Positions 7,329 through 15,854 of a DNA stretch of 22,126 nucleotides are shown one piece after another (the stretch's first letter is position 1; each line of letters starts with the position of its first letter). The position numbers were made by a program, and so were the translations under genes. Below the pieces are notes generated by a model. It saw nothing but the letters and a program-made list of their open reading frames with translations. It was not told the DNA's origin and did not search any database. The stretch is from positions 1 through 22,126 of the forward strand of contig DASRCB010000198.1 in assembly GCA_035653295.1 (NCBI GenBank), written 5' to 3'. This DNA is from DASRCB01 sp035653295 (GTDB taxonomy: Bacteria; Acidobacteriota; Terriglobia; Bryobacterales; Bryobacteraceae).

Positions 7329-7378
7329 GAGCTGACCACAGAAAACCGGGTTCGATGCGGCCTCTTTCTGTGGAGCTC
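7329..7378. repeat. Large hairpin in the permease leader region
   Basis: Outer arms GAGCT/AGCTC and inner arms CCACAGAAA/TTTCTGTGG make 14 bp, interrupted only by a 2-base bulge (GA, 7334-7335). The 20-base apical region can add a CCG/CGG stem. It lies about 210 bases before the permease start, on the same strand sense. Confidence 0.65.
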
Positions 7379-7427
7379 CGCTCCAAACCCCGTCCTACCG
7401 GCCTGAGTCCGCGGTTCACGGACCCCG

Positions 7428-7520
7428 ATGGTTTCGCTGCCGCTGCGGGACCGCCTGAGCCGGATTCAGTCGCAGAAACTGAACGGTTTTGTTCGCAAAT
7501 GGAACGGCGATGCCGGTTGA
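7428..7520 (+). other. Possible 30-codon small open frame
   Basis: ATG 7428 opens a 30-residue frame (MVSLPLRDRLSRIQSQKLNG, then FVRKWNGDAG) whose composition is more protein-like than the surrounding frames. It has no clear Shine-Dalgarno, no promoter and no family I recognise. It may be a leader peptide, the tail of a decayed gene or chance. Confidence 0.15.
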
Positions 7521-7589
7521 GGCGCGCGCTTTCTTTGTATCCACGGGGCCGGAAACTGGCAGCCGGATTGCCGAAGGGAACCGAACCGT

Positions 7590-10037
7590 ATGCCCCTTGT
7601 TCAGGACCTCCGCTATGCCCTGCGCATGCTGCGCCGAAATGGAAGTCTGACCGCCGTAATCATCCTCTCGCTGGCAGTCGGTATTGGCGCGAACACGGCC
7701 ATCTTCAGCGTGGTCGATGGACTGCTCCTGCGGCCGCTGCCGTACCCGCATGCCGACCGGCTGGCCATCCTTTGGCTGCGCTCGCCCGGCATTGGCATCC
7801 CACAGGACTGGCCCTCTCCCGGCGAGTATATGGATATCAAAACGCAGAACCGCGTCTTTGAGGAGATGGCGATCTGTATCGACGACAGCGTGACGCTTAC
7901 CGGGAACGGCCGCGCCGAGCGCATCGACCTCATGCGGACCTCGTCCAGCTTATTGCGCATGCTCGGCGCCGAACCGCTGCTCGGCCGCTCGCTGTCGGCG
8001 GAAGACGACGTTCCGGGCAAAGCGCCCGTCGCGGTGCTGACCTGGGCCCTGTGGCAGCGCGAATTTGGCGGCGACCCGCGGGCGCTGGGGCGAACCATGC
8101 TCTTCAACGGAAAGCCGTTCATCGTGGCCGGCGTCCTTCGTAAGGGCTTTCTGCTGAATCGCGAGGTGATCCCGACTGTTGGAGGAATCGAAAAGCCGGA
8201 GGCGTTTGTGCCGCTGCCTCTGGGCGCGGATGCTGCGCACGACCGCGGCAACGAGAATTTCAATGTGTTGGCGCGCCTGAAGCCGGGCATCACCGTACAA
8301 CAGGCGCAGGCCGATATCAGCGTGATCGCGCGCCGCATCCGCGAGCAGGACCACCGCGACCGCACCTTCACCATCAGCGTGGTCCCGTTACTGGAGCAGG
8401 TTGTCGGCGATGTGCGGCGTGCGGTGCTGGTCCTGCTCGGGTCGGTAACCCTGGTGCTGCTGATCGCCTGCGCCAATGTGGCGAACCTTCTGCTGTCGCG
8501 CGCCTTTGCGCGAGAGAAGGAGACGGTGATCCGGGCAGCGCTGGGCGCGGGCCGGCGGCGGCTGATTCGCCAGTTGCTGACGGAAAGCGTGCTGCTCGGC
8601 ATTTGCGGCGGTCTGGCCGGGCTCGCGGTCGCGTTCGGCGCACTCGAGGTAGTGCGCACCATGAATCCGGGGAACGTTCCGCGGCTGGAGGATATCGGGC
8701 TCAACGCCGGCGTGCTGGCCTTCACCTTCGGCATATCGGTGCTGACCGGCATCGTTTTCGGCGTCGCGCCGGCGCTGCGTGTTTCACGCGTGGATCTGAA
8801 CACGACGCTCAGGAGCGGCGGGCGCTTATCGGATGGAGACACCGGCCTGGTGTTGCGCCGGCACGGCTTGCGTGCGGTGCTGGTGGCGGGGGAGATCGCG
8901 CTCTCGCTCATGCTGCTGATCGGAGCTGGTCTGCTGGTGCGCAGCTTCGCTCGCCTCGCCGATGTGCCTCCAGGTTTCAACCCCGATCATGTGATCTCGA
9001 TGCGCGTCGAAGTGGCCGGACCGAAATACCACGACGACAAGGTAGTCGCTGGCTTCTTTCGCGATTTGGGTGACCGCATCCGGCACTTGCCGGGGGTGGT
9101 CGGCGAGGGCGCCGTCAGTTCGCTGCCTTTAACGCCGTCGGTGGGCTGGGGGCACGTAACCATCGAGGGTTACACTCCTCCGCCGAACCTGCCGGAGCTG
9201 CAGACGGACCTGCGCGTGACCACGCCGGGTTACTTCCGCGCCATGCAGATTCCGCTGCTGGCGGGGCGGTTCTTCGACGCGCATGACGACGCCACAGCGC
9301 AGAAAGTGGTCCTGGTGGATGAAAAGCTCGCGCTCCGCTTCTGGCCGCACGGCGATGCCGTTGGCAAGCGGCTGAGGCCCGGCGGCCCCAAGAATCCGTG
9401 GTGGACCATTGCAGGTGTCGTCGGAGTCGTTAAACAGTACGGCCTGCAGACCGAGACGCGCATGGCGCTCTATTTCCCGGAGGAGCAGTTCAGTGATGGA
9501 GGCCTGTACGTCGTGGCCCGCACGGCGTCCGACCCGGCTTTTATGGCCGGGCCGATCGCAGCCGCGGTGCACGCCATCGACCCGGATGTGCCGGTATTCG
9601 ACGCGGCGACGATGCACGAACGCCTGCGCGCGTCGCTGGCGCGTCAGCGATTCTCGATGACCATGCTTGGCGCCTTTGCGGGATTCGCTCTGCTGCTGGC
9701 CGTCATCGGAATCTACGGGGTGCTGTCGTTCCTGGTCACTCAAGCCACACACGATATCGGAGTGCGCCTCGCGCTGGGCGCTCCCCGGCGTACTATTCTC
9801 CGTTTAGTCCTCCGCCAGGGCGGGGTGCTGGCAGGTGCGGGAATCGCGGCCGGCATACTGGGCGCTTTGGCGCTGACTCGCCTTATGGCCAGCCTGCTGT
9901 TCGGGGTCAGCGCGCGTGACACACTAACCTTCTCGGCGGTTGCGGTCTTTCTGGCATTGGTCGCGCTGGCGGCAACTTATATCCCGGCGCGGCGCGCCAT
10001 GCGAGTGGATCCCATGAACGCGCTCAGGTACGAATAA
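7590..10037 (+). CDS. ADOP-family duplicated orphan permease (MacB/FtsX type)
   Basis: The 815-residue protein is two MacB-like permease halves fused. Half one has a short N-terminal stretch (LRYALRMLRRNGSLT), a membrane helix with the hallmark GIGANTAIFSVVDGLLLRPLPY (about residues 31-52), an extracytoplasmic MacB core domain (about 55-260) and three FtsX helices (about 278-400). Half two repeats a helix at about 430-450, a core domain (about 455-660) and FtsX helices (about 685-800), ending PARRAMRVDPMNALRYE. The layout matches the acidobacterial duplicated orphan permeases, named for lacking an adjacent ATPase; none is present here. Function is unproven; MacB relatives act in efflux or lipoprotein-related mechanotransmission. 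The start ATG has AAGGG about 11 bases upstream. Confidence 0.92.
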   Translation: MPLVQDLRYALRMLRRNGSLTAVIILSLAVGIGANTAIFSVVDGLLLRPLPYPHADRLAILWLRSPGIGIPQDWPSPGEYMDIKTQNRVFEEMAICIDDSVTLTGNGRAERIDLMRTSSSLLRMLGAEPLLGRSLSAEDDVPGKAPVAVLTWALWQREFGGDPRALGRTMLFNGKPFIVAGVLRKGFLLNREVIPTVGGIEKPEAFVPLPLGADAAHDRGNENFNVLARLKPGITVQQAQADISVIARRIREQDHRDRTFTISVVPLLEQVVGDVRRAVLVLLGSVTLVLLIACANVANLLLSRAFAREKETVIRAALGAGRRRLIRQLLTESVLLGICGGLAGLAVAFGALEVVRTMNPGNVPRLEDIGLNAGVLAFTFGISVLTGIVFGVAPALRVSRVDLNTTLRSGGRLSDGDTGLVLRRHGLRAVLVAGEIALSLMLLIGAGLLVRSFARLADVPPGFNPDHVISMRVEVAGPKYHDDKVVAGFFRDLGDRIRHLPGVVGEGAVSSLPLTPSVGWGHVTIEGYTPPPNLPELQTDLRVTTPGYFRAMQIPLLAGRFFDAHDDATAQKVVLVDEKLALRFWPHGDAVGKRLRPGGPKNPWWTIAGVVGVVKQYGLQTETRMALYFPEEQFSDGGLYVVARTASDPAFMAGPIAAAVHAIDPDVPVFDAATMHERLRASLARQRFSMTMLGAFAGFALLLAVIGIYGVLSFLVTQATHDIGVRLALGAPRRTILRLVLRQGGVLAGAGIAAGILGALALTRLMASLLFGVSARDTLTFSAVAVFLALVALAATYIPARRAMRVDPMNALRYE

Positions 10038-10064
10038 GCGGCCTGACGCGTGACGACGGACGAC

Positions 10065-10102
10065 GCGGGGCGTGGACGCCCCGCGCAGGCGTAGACGCCT
10101 GC
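10065..10102. repeat. Two tandem palindromes (REP-like)
   Basis: Two perfect hairpins abut: GCGGGGCG-TGGA-CGCCCCGC (10065-10084) and GCAGGCG-TAGA-CGCCTGC (10085-10102). They share the loop pattern TNGA and the core GGCGTNGACGCC. They lie between the ends of two convergent genes, a common place for repetitive extragenic palindromes. There is no T tract, although they may still help 3'-end formation for both genes. Confidence 0.8.
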
Positions 10103-10130
10103 CCCACCCGCGATGGGAAACCAGCTGCGA

Positions 10131-10775
10131 CTAGCGGTATTGTTCCCGCGGCTCGTAACCTTCGTAGTGGTGGTAGTGATAACCGCCGCGCTCATAACCC
10201 GCGTCGCGCACGTCCACATGCAGCGGCCGATCCAGGCGGAAGGTAAGCAGCGTTTCGGCGGGCACATACACGCGCTCGCCGCGTGTTTCGGTTTGCGCCA
10301 CGGCGCCGGCGCCGGCCCCGGTTGCGGCGCCAATTGCCGCGCCTTTGCCGCCGCCTGCGATTGCGCCAATGATACTGCCGATCACCGCACCCCCGCCGAG
10401 GTACTTGGCGGTACGGCGGTTCTCGCCCACTCCCTCTCGTTGCCCGCCATACAGTGACCGGTCGGCCGTGCTCAGCGCATAGCGGTGACCACCGATGGTT
10501 ACTGAGTCGATATCGAGCACCAGGTTATCGCGTGAAGCCTCGCGAACGATCAACTCCGCTGGCGATCCGCGCGGGATGACCACGCGCCCGCCCGGATCGA
10601 CCACATCTCGCGCCACGGTGGCCGGGTAGATTCTTCCATCGTTTCGGCTGTGAGCATCGATCGGCTGATCGTTACGAACTGTGATCTGAGTGCCGGGCGG
10701 AATTCTATCCATCTGAGCGGCAACGGGAAGCGCCGCAATGGCCGCCAGCACCCCACAAAGAAGAACACTACGCAT
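10131..10775 (-). CDS. Secreted glycine-zipper protein
   Basis: The 214-residue product has a signal peptide (MRSVLLCGVLAAIAALPVAA-Q). A globular beta-rich domain follows (about 22-120: PPGTQITVRNDQPID, then GRVVIPRGSPAELIV, then DSVTIGGHRYAL), a form common in secreted acidobacterial proteins. Next comes a glycine-zipper stretch (about 126-160, GGGAVIGSIIGAIAGGG and on) like those in SlyB or 17-kDa antigen proteins, then VPAETLLTFRLDRP. The protein ends in a His/Tyr/Gly-rich tail. The zipper suggests membrane association or oligomerisation; no enzyme motif is seen. The start is well supported: GGAGG lies 8 bases before ATG. It is divergent from thiG. Confidence 0.78.
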   Translation of the reverse strand: MRSVLLCGVLAAIAALPVAAQMDRIPPGTQITVRNDQPIDAHSRNDGRIYPATVARDVVDPGGRVVIPRGSPAELIVREASRDNLVLDIDSVTIGGHRYALSTADRSLYGGQREGVGENRRTAKYLGGGAVIGSIIGAIAGGGKGAAIGAATGAGAGAVAQTETRGERVYVPAETLLTFRLDRPLHVDVRDAGYERGGYHYHHYEGYEPREQYR

Positions 10776-10825
10776 GAGTTAGACCTCCGGCATGGAACTG
10801 CAACTGCCGTGCCAGGGCCGGGTCA

Positions 10826-10831
10826 TACAAT
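10826..10831 (+). promoter_or_regulatory. -10 element positioned for a leaderless thiG transcript
   Basis: TACAAT matches TATAAT at 5 of 6 bases and is followed by 7 bases and then ATG 10839. It overlaps an alternative in-frame ATG at 10830, which would therefore be upstream of the transcript. The context resembles that before the oxidoreductase at 99 (ATACARTGGC shared). No convincing -35 is seen. Confidence 0.5.
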
Positions 10832-10838
10832 GGCTGTT

Positions 10839-11615
10839 ATGCAGGACGTGCTTCGTATTGCGGATCGCGAGTTCCATTCGCGGCTGTTCGTCGGGACGGG
10901 CAAGTATCGCAGCTTCCAGGAAATGGCGCGATGCCACGCCGCCTCGGGAGCGGAGGTAGTCACAGTCGCGGTGCGGCGCGTGAACCTGACCGATCGCGGC
11001 CGGGAATCGCTCCTCGACTACATCGATCGCGAGAAGATGTTCATTCTGCCCAACACCGCCGGCTGCTACACCGCCGACGAAGCCGTTCGCACCGCGCGCC
11101 TGGCGCGTGAAGTCGGGCTGTCGAACTGGATCAAGCTGGAAGTCATCGGCGACGAAAAGACGCTCTTCCCCGACAATGAGGGGCTGCTGCAAGCCACGCG
11201 CACACTGGTCAAGGAAGGTTTCGTCGTTTTGCCGTACACCAATGACGATCTCGTGAATGCGCGGAAGCTGATCGATGCCGGCGCCGCCGCGGTAATGCCG
11301 CTGGCTGCCCCGATCGGCTCCGGCCTTGGCGTGCAGAACACCACCAACCTGCGCATCCTCCGGGAGATGATCGCCGAGGTTCCGCTGATCGTGGATGCCG
11401 GCGTGGGCACCGCTTCGGATGCTGTGGTCGCCATGGAACTGGGCTTCGAGGGAGTGCTGATGAACACGGCGATCGCCGCAGCCGAGGACGCCGAGGCAAT
11501 GGCCCGAGCGATGAAACTGGCCGTCGAGGCAGGCCGGCTCGCGCATCTGGCCGGCCGCATGCCGAAGAAGCTGTACGCGACGGCAAGCAGCCCGGTTAGC
11601 GGCGTGGTTCGATAA
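10839..11615 (+). CDS. thiG: Thiazole synthase ThiG
   Basis: ThiG condenses 1-deoxy-D-xylulose 5-phosphate, dehydroglycine and the ThiS thiocarboxylate to form the thiazole phosphate of thiamine, in the cytoplasm. The 258-residue protein is the normal length and carries REFHSRLFVGTGKY (11-23), GAEVVTVAVRRVNL (37-50), LPNTAGCYTADEAVRTARLARE (70-91), WIKLEVIGD with the Schiff-base lysine at about residue 99, and the phosphate-binding AAPIGSGLG and DAGVGTASDA loops. No thiS, thiF, thiH/thiO, thiC or thiE is nearby, and the 63-base upstream gap is too short for a TPP riboswitch. ATG 10830 is the alternative start. A second oxidoreductase gene begins 4 bases after the stop, so they are probably co-transcribed. 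Confidence 0.95.
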   Translation: MQDVLRIADREFHSRLFVGTGKYRSFQEMARCHAASGAEVVTVAVRRVNLTDRGRESLLDYIDREKMFILPNTAGCYTADEAVRTARLAREVGLSNWIKLEVIGDEKTLFPDNEGLLQATRTLVKEGFVVLPYTNDDLVNARKLIDAGAAAVMPLAAPIGSGLGVQNTTNLRILREMIAEVPLIVDAGVGTASDAVVAMELGFEGVLMNTAIAAAEDAEAMARAMKLAVEAGRLAHLAGRMPKKLYATASSPVSGVVR

Positions 11616-11619
11616 CGAG

Positions 11620-12951
11620 ATGTACCGGCGCGCTTTCCTGGCCGGAGCTGCCGCTTTCGCTGCTCGAAAGGCCGTCGGCGCCAATGAGACGCTGCGCATC
11701 GGACTGATCGGCTGTGGAGGCCGCGGCCGATACGTGGCCGGGCTGATGTCCCAGGCGCCGGGCATCCAGTTCGCAGCGGTGTGCGATGTTTACGACGCGA
11801 ACCGCGAGCGCGCCAGATCGTGGGCCGGCAACGGCGCTCAGGCCTACAGCGACTTCCGCCGCGTGCTCGAGCGCAAAGACCTGGATGCGGTCCTCGTCGC
11901 CACGCCGGACCACTGGCACGCGATCATCACAATGCTCGCCTGTGAATCCGGCAAGCACGTCTACACGGAGAAGCCGCTGGCTTACAGCGTGCGCGAAGGC
12001 CGGGCTATGGTGACGGCGGCACGGCGGTACAAGCGCGTAGTGCAGGCGGGCACGCAGCATCGTTCGGCGCCGCACTTCGCGGAACTCGCGCAACTGGTTC
12101 GCGGCGGCGGACTGGGCGCTATCGCCTTCGTGCGCGTCTGGAATTACGTCAATATCTTCCCGGGCGGCATCGGACACGCTGCCGACGGCCCAGCGCCTCC
12201 AGGTCTGGACTGGGATTTCTGGCTGGGACCCGCGCCGAAGGTCCCCTATAACCCGCTGCGGTGTCTGACTACGTTTCGCTTCTTCCGCGATTACGCGGGC
12301 GGGACCATCACGGATTTCGGAACGCATCGCTTCGACACCGTTCATCAGATCATGGGCCCGGACAAGCCAAAGTCGGTCATGGCAGTGGGCGGGCGGTTCG
12401 TACTGAAAGACGACGGCGATGTGCCCGACACGATGCAGGTGATCTACGAATACCCGGGCTGGGTTCTGAGCTACGAGTGCAGCTCGATCAATGGACATGG
12501 CCTGGGCGGGCGCACTCCCGGCATGCGTTATTACAATGCCCGCGGCGCCGACGACCGTCCGCACGGCATGGCCTTCTACGGAACGAAAGGCACGCTCATC
12601 GCGGATCGCATCGGCTACGATCTGTATCCGCCCGATCCGCGCTACGGATTCGGAGGGGTGAAGACTCCCTCGCAGCCGATCGGCGGCGCCCCTCGGAAGT
12701 GGATGAACACCACCGATGCGACGGCGGCTCACACACGAAACTTTGTGGACGCGATCCGCACGGGTGCGCCGCCGGCCTGCGACGTCGAGACCGGCCATCG
12801 CGCCACACTGGTGGCGCACCTGGGGAATATCGCGCTGCGAGCCGGACGAAAGCTGGAGTGGGATTCAGAGACGGAGTCGTTTCCCGGGCAGCCGGACGCG
12901 AATGCCATGTTATATCGTGAGCCGCGCCGGCCGTGGAGTATTCCGGGCTAA
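11620..12951 (+). CDS. Gfo/Idh/MocA family oxidoreductase, probably Tat-exported
   Basis: The 443-residue protein is a paralogue of the product of 99-1394. It has GCGGRG at 31-36 in the Rossmann fold, HWH at 98-100, EKP at 117-119, GLDWDFWLGPAP and FRDYAGGTITDFGTHRFDTVH in the C-terminal domain. The start MYRRAFLAGAAAFAA is a short twin-arginine-like signal. Compared with the other copy it carries an insertion of about 25-30 residues in the C-terminal part (around TPGMRYYNARGADDRPHG and DRIGYDLYPPDPRYGFGG). The likely job is NAD(P)-dependent oxidation or NAD-assisted hydrolysis of a sugar derivative. It lies 4 bases after thiG and ends in a 4-base tail-to-tail overlap with glnE. Nothing about thiamine is suggested by the sequence. 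Confidence 0.9.
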   Translation: MYRRAFLAGAAAFAARKAVGANETLRIGLIGCGGRGRYVAGLMSQAPGIQFAAVCDVYDANRERARSWAGNGAQAYSDFRRVLERKDLDAVLVATPDHWHAIITMLACESGKHVYTEKPLAYSVREGRAMVTAARRYKRVVQAGTQHRSAPHFAELAQLVRGGGLGAIAFVRVWNYVNIFPGGIGHAADGPAPPGLDWDFWLGPAPKVPYNPLRCLTTFRFFRDYAGGTITDFGTHRFDTVHQIMGPDKPKSVMAVGGRFVLKDDGDVPDTMQVIYEYPGWVLSYECSSINGHGLGGRTPGMRYYNARGADDRPHGMAFYGTKGTLIADRIGYDLYPPDPRYGFGGVKTPSQPIGGAPRKWMNTTDATAAHTRNFVDAIRTGAPPACDVETGHRATLVAHLGNIALRAGRKLEWDSETESFPGQPDANAMLYREPRRPWSIPG

Positions 12952-15833
12952 ACAAACAGTCTTTCGAACGTTTCCCGCGTGCGCGACCGAATCGCCGCCA
13001 GTTGCGCGGCGAGGGACTGGTGGTTCAGATGCTCCGGGGTCCAGCGATGCACCAGCTCGGTGATGCACTCCAGATGCGACGGCGAGACTGGCAACGATCC
13101 CTCGGCATGCCCTGAGTAAACGCGAAGCCCGTGATCGACAGCGCGATAGAAGATCGCGGCATCGCGCAGGAAGTCGGCATCGGAGCGATCGAGGTGGCCC
13201 ATCTGCTCCACCACGTCGATGCGCTCCGGCGTGTTCAGGACGCGATAGAAAATGCCCGCGCCTTTCAGCCGCAGATACATCAGCACGAAGTCGATGTCGT
13301 AATACCCGCCCAGGCCCGCTTTCAGCGGATTGTCACTACCCTGCTCCTTCTCGACACGTCCCCGCATCTGCTTCAGGGCCTGGCGCGAGCGGCCGCTCTG
13401 CCCGTAGCGCCGCCAGTCTACCTGCTGAAGCCGATTCAGGAATGTCGTGCTGCCCTCGATGTCGCCCGCCACCGCGCGGGCCTTCATGTAGGCGATGCCT
13501 TCCCAGGCCTGGGCGCTGCGCTCGAAATAATCGAGCACGCCGTGTTCGGTCTGCAGCAACGCCCCGGCGCTGCCGTTCGGCCGCAGCCGCGTATCCACGG
13601 CCAGAAGCGTGCCTTCGCCCGTATAAGCCGTCAGGATGTCAATGATCCGCTCGGCAACACGGGTCCAGAACAGCGACTCCGCGGCGTCGGCGTCGGGCAG
13701 GACGAACACGAGATCGGCGTCGCTGGACAGATCGAACTCATGCATCCCCAGCCGTCCCAGCGCGATTACCATCATCTGCTTTTCGGCGCTGTACCCGGCG
13801 CTCACCGGCCCCTGGCTGTTCAGCACGGCATGCACCGCGACGCGGTACGCAGCATCCACGACTGCATCAGCCAGCGCGGAGGTGCGCACCAGGGTCGAAA
13901 ACACAGGCACCCTTCGGCACATGCTTTCGGCCTCGGTGCGGAACATCTCGCGGCGGAAGAAGCGGCGCAGCGAGGTGCTGTCCGGCAGATCGGCGCTCAG
14001 CTCGTCATAATCGGGTTGCCCGAAGGTGCTGAGCAACTCCATCAGTTCCGGCGTGCGCAGCAGCTCCTCGGAATAGAAGGCGCTGTGCTCGAAAATGTCG
14101 AGCAGATCGCGCGCGAGCACGGGATTCTGGTCGAGGCGGCGCAGACGCTCGGGCTGTGCGATCACCTTCTCCAGAAAATGTTCGAACGCGCGGGCGCCCC
14201 GCCGCAGCGGGTTACGGGCCAGCAGCAGCGCCAGACCCGGCGCGCGCTGATCGAGGTAACGGACAAGGTTGCTCGAAGCCGCCTCGATCAGGGCCGGATC
14301 GGCGCCATTATCCGGCTCGGGCGCGGGCAGCGGGGCGGCACTGTAATACATGGGTTGCTGCGCGTGAATCACCCGTTGATAGATCTCCTGCACGGACTCG
14401 AGGTGCGCATTCAGCTGCTGCAGTAAACGATCGGCTGATGCTTCGCCGCCGAGTTCCAGGGCCGGCATGCGGCGCGCGAGAAGCTCCAGATCGGCGGGAC
14501 TGCCGGGCAGGGAATGGGTCTGCCGGTCGTCCTCGAACTGAAGCCGATGCTCCAGGTTGCGCAGGAACTCGTAGGCCGATACGAGGCGGCCGTACTCGGC
14601 TTCCGACAGCAGATCCTTGTCGCTCAGCCGCGAAAGCGCGAGCAGCGTCCCGGCGTGCCGGACCCAAGGCACGCGGCCCCCGTGCAGGCGCTGCAGGCAC
14701 TGCACCAGGAATTCGATGTCGCGGATGCCGCCCGGGGCCAGCTTGACATCGAACGCCGCCTTGCGGCCCCTGCGCGCGGCCAGCTTCTCCCCGATGCGCA
14801 TGCGCGTAACCGAGACGGCTTCGACGGCGGTAAAGTCGAGGGAAGACGAGTACGTCAGCGGCTCGGTAAAATCGAGCAGCTCGCGGCCGAGAGCCCGATC
14901 GCCGGCGCACGGCCGGCCCTTGATGAGCATCTGCAGCTCCCAGTCGCGGGCGCGTGTCTGGTAATACTTCCGGGCGCCCTCGAGCGAGATGCAAATCTCG
15001 CCGAGACTGCCGTCGGGCCGCAGCCGCAGATCGACGCGATAACAGAGGCCCTCAGCGGTGTAAGTCGAAAGCAGCGCCGTGTATTCGTTTGCGACCTTCT
15101 TATAGAATTCCTTGTTAGAAACAGGCGCGGCGCCGTCCGTCTCACCGTTTCCCGCGTACACGAACATCAGGTCGATGTCCGAGCTGTAGTTCAGCTCCAT
15201 GCCGCCCAGCTTGCCGAGAGCGATCACCGCGAAGCCGCACTCGCGGATCTCGCCATCCGTGCCGAAGCAGCGAGGCACGCCATGGCGTGCGATCATCTCA
15301 TCGCGGATGCGCTGCAGGCTGACGTCCAGAATGGCGTCGGCGAGATTCGAGAGCTGCTCGGTTGTCTCCGACAGCGTGCACGACCCGAGCACGTCGCAAA
15401 GCAGGATGCGCAGGATCTGGCGGCGGCGGAACTGGGCGTACACCAGACTATCCGCCGTACCGGCCGGTTTGTTGCGCAGCACGCGCCAGAGCAGTTCGGA
15501 ATACTCGGCGGCGGAGCGTACGCGCTCGAGGTCCTGAACCGTCTCCAGCCATCCGGGATGCTGCAGCAGCTCTTCGGAAAGAAACCGGCTGTAGCCGAAA
15601 ACGGTGGTCAGGTACTGAAGACCTGACGACGATTCGGCGGCATCGCGGAATGATTCGGGATAGCGGGCGACGAAGGCGGCCAGGTGGCGCAACACTCGGT
15701 CGGGGTCCGGCGAAGCGGCCAGCAGCGATTGGATCTGGCCTGTGACGCGGTCGTCCAGCTTTCCCTGAATGGCGTCCAGATCGTCGCGGGCGCGAGCCGG
15801 TTCGCGGAAAGGCACAGCTTCGAGCAGATGCAT
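12948..15833 (-). CDS. glnE: Bifunctional glutamine synthetase adenylyltransferase/adenylyl-removing enzyme GlnE
   Basis: GlnE attaches AMP to and removes it from glutamine synthetase in response to nitrogen status signalled by PII. The 961-residue protein is close to the E. coli length (about 946) and has two nucleotidyltransferase domains. The N-terminal one carries VIALGKLGGMELNYSSDIDL (203-222; the adenylyl-removing half). The C-terminal one carries VIALGRLGMHEFDLSSDADL (689-708; the adenylylating half). Each is followed by a helical regulatory region (LAPGGIRDIEFLVQ at about 365-378; GLGGYYDIDFVLMYLRL in the second). Both Asp-x-Asp pairs are intact, so both activities should be present. 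AAGGAA lies 8 bases before the ATG. It follows the MOSC gene by 21 bases and probably shares its transcript. No glnA, glnB or glnD is in the window. Confidence 0.96.
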   Translation of the reverse strand: MHLLEAVPFREPARARDDLDAIQGKLDDRVTGQIQSLLAASPDPDRVLRHLAAFVARYPESFRDAAESSSGLQYLTTVFGYSRFLSEELLQHPGWLETVQDLERVRSAAEYSELLWRVLRNKPAGTADSLVYAQFRRRQILRILLCDVLGSCTLSETTEQLSNLADAILDVSLQRIRDEMIARHGVPRCFGTDGEIRECGFAVIALGKLGGMELNYSSDIDLMFVYAGNGETDGAAPVSNKEFYKKVANEYTALLSTYTAEGLCYRVDLRLRPDGSLGEICISLEGARKYYQTRARDWELQMLIKGRPCAGDRALGRELLDFTEPLTYSSSLDFTAVEAVSVTRMRIGEKLAARRGRKAAFDVKLAPGGIRDIEFLVQCLQRLHGGRVPWVRHAGTLLALSRLSDKDLLSEAEYGRLVSAYEFLRNLEHRLQFEDDRQTHSLPGSPADLELLARRMPALELGGEASADRLLQQLNAHLESVQEIYQRVIHAQQPMYYSAAPLPAPEPDNGADPALIEAASSNLVRYLDQRAPGLALLLARNPLRRGARAFEHFLEKVIAQPERLRRLDQNPVLARDLLDIFEHSAFYSEELLRTPELMELLSTFGQPDYDELSADLPDSTSLRRFFRREMFRTEAESMCRRVPVFSTLVRTSALADAVVDAAYRVAVHAVLNSQGPVSAGYSAEKQMMVIALGRLGMHEFDLSSDADLVFVLPDADAAESLFWTRVAERIIDILTAYTGEGTLLAVDTRLRPNGSAGALLQTEHGVLDYFERSAQAWEGIAYMKARAVAGDIEGSTTFLNRLQQVDWRRYGQSGRSRQALKQMRGRVEKEQGSDNPLKAGLGGYYDIDFVLMYLRLKGAGIFYRVLNTPERIDVVEQMGHLDRSDADFLRDAAIFYRAVDHGLRVYSGHAEGSLPVSPSHLECITELVHRWTPEHLNHQSLAAQLAAIRSRTRETFERLFV

Positions 15834-15854
15834 GGATGGCGTTCCTTACCGCGG

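Larger units (their letters stand above)
6911..7589. other. Long non-coding stretch with hairpins upstream of the permease
   Basis: No open frame here looks like a protein: candidate frames are low-complexity Arg/Pro/Ala runs and lack family resemblance. What can be seen is a small hairpin at 7096-7112 (CGAAGG with CCTTCG), a run of seven T at 7141-7147 after a weak stem, a large hairpin at 7329-7378, a 5-bp hairpin at 7407-7423, and a 30-codon frame at 7428-7520. The region could be an untranslated leader of the permease gene or the decayed remains of an older gene. Confidence 0.5.

Noticed and set aside
7195..7357. GGTTCGATC (7195) and GGTTCGATGC (7348), resembling tRNA T-loops
   Set aside because: Neither is flanked by a 5-bp T-stem, acceptor stem, D-arm or anticodon arm; the second lies in the loop of an unrelated hairpin.
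7244..7861. A 205-codon plus-strand frame running from the non-coding stretch into the permease gene
   Set aside because: It is Pro/Arg/Ala-rich with no recognisable domain and overlaps the start of the permease in another frame by 270 bases.
10776..10838. A possible TPP riboswitch before thiG
   Set aside because: The gap is about 60 bases, too short, and the conserved CUGAGA-type core is absent. Only a 7-bp stem with one G-U pair (10789-10795 with 10807-10813) is seen.
13131..14426. A 431-codon open frame on the plus strand opposite glnE, and another long one at 14514-15626
   Set aside because: They are antisense to a clearly real glnE. The translations are His/Gln/Arg-rich without family features, as expected from a GC-rich codon-biased gene read backwards.
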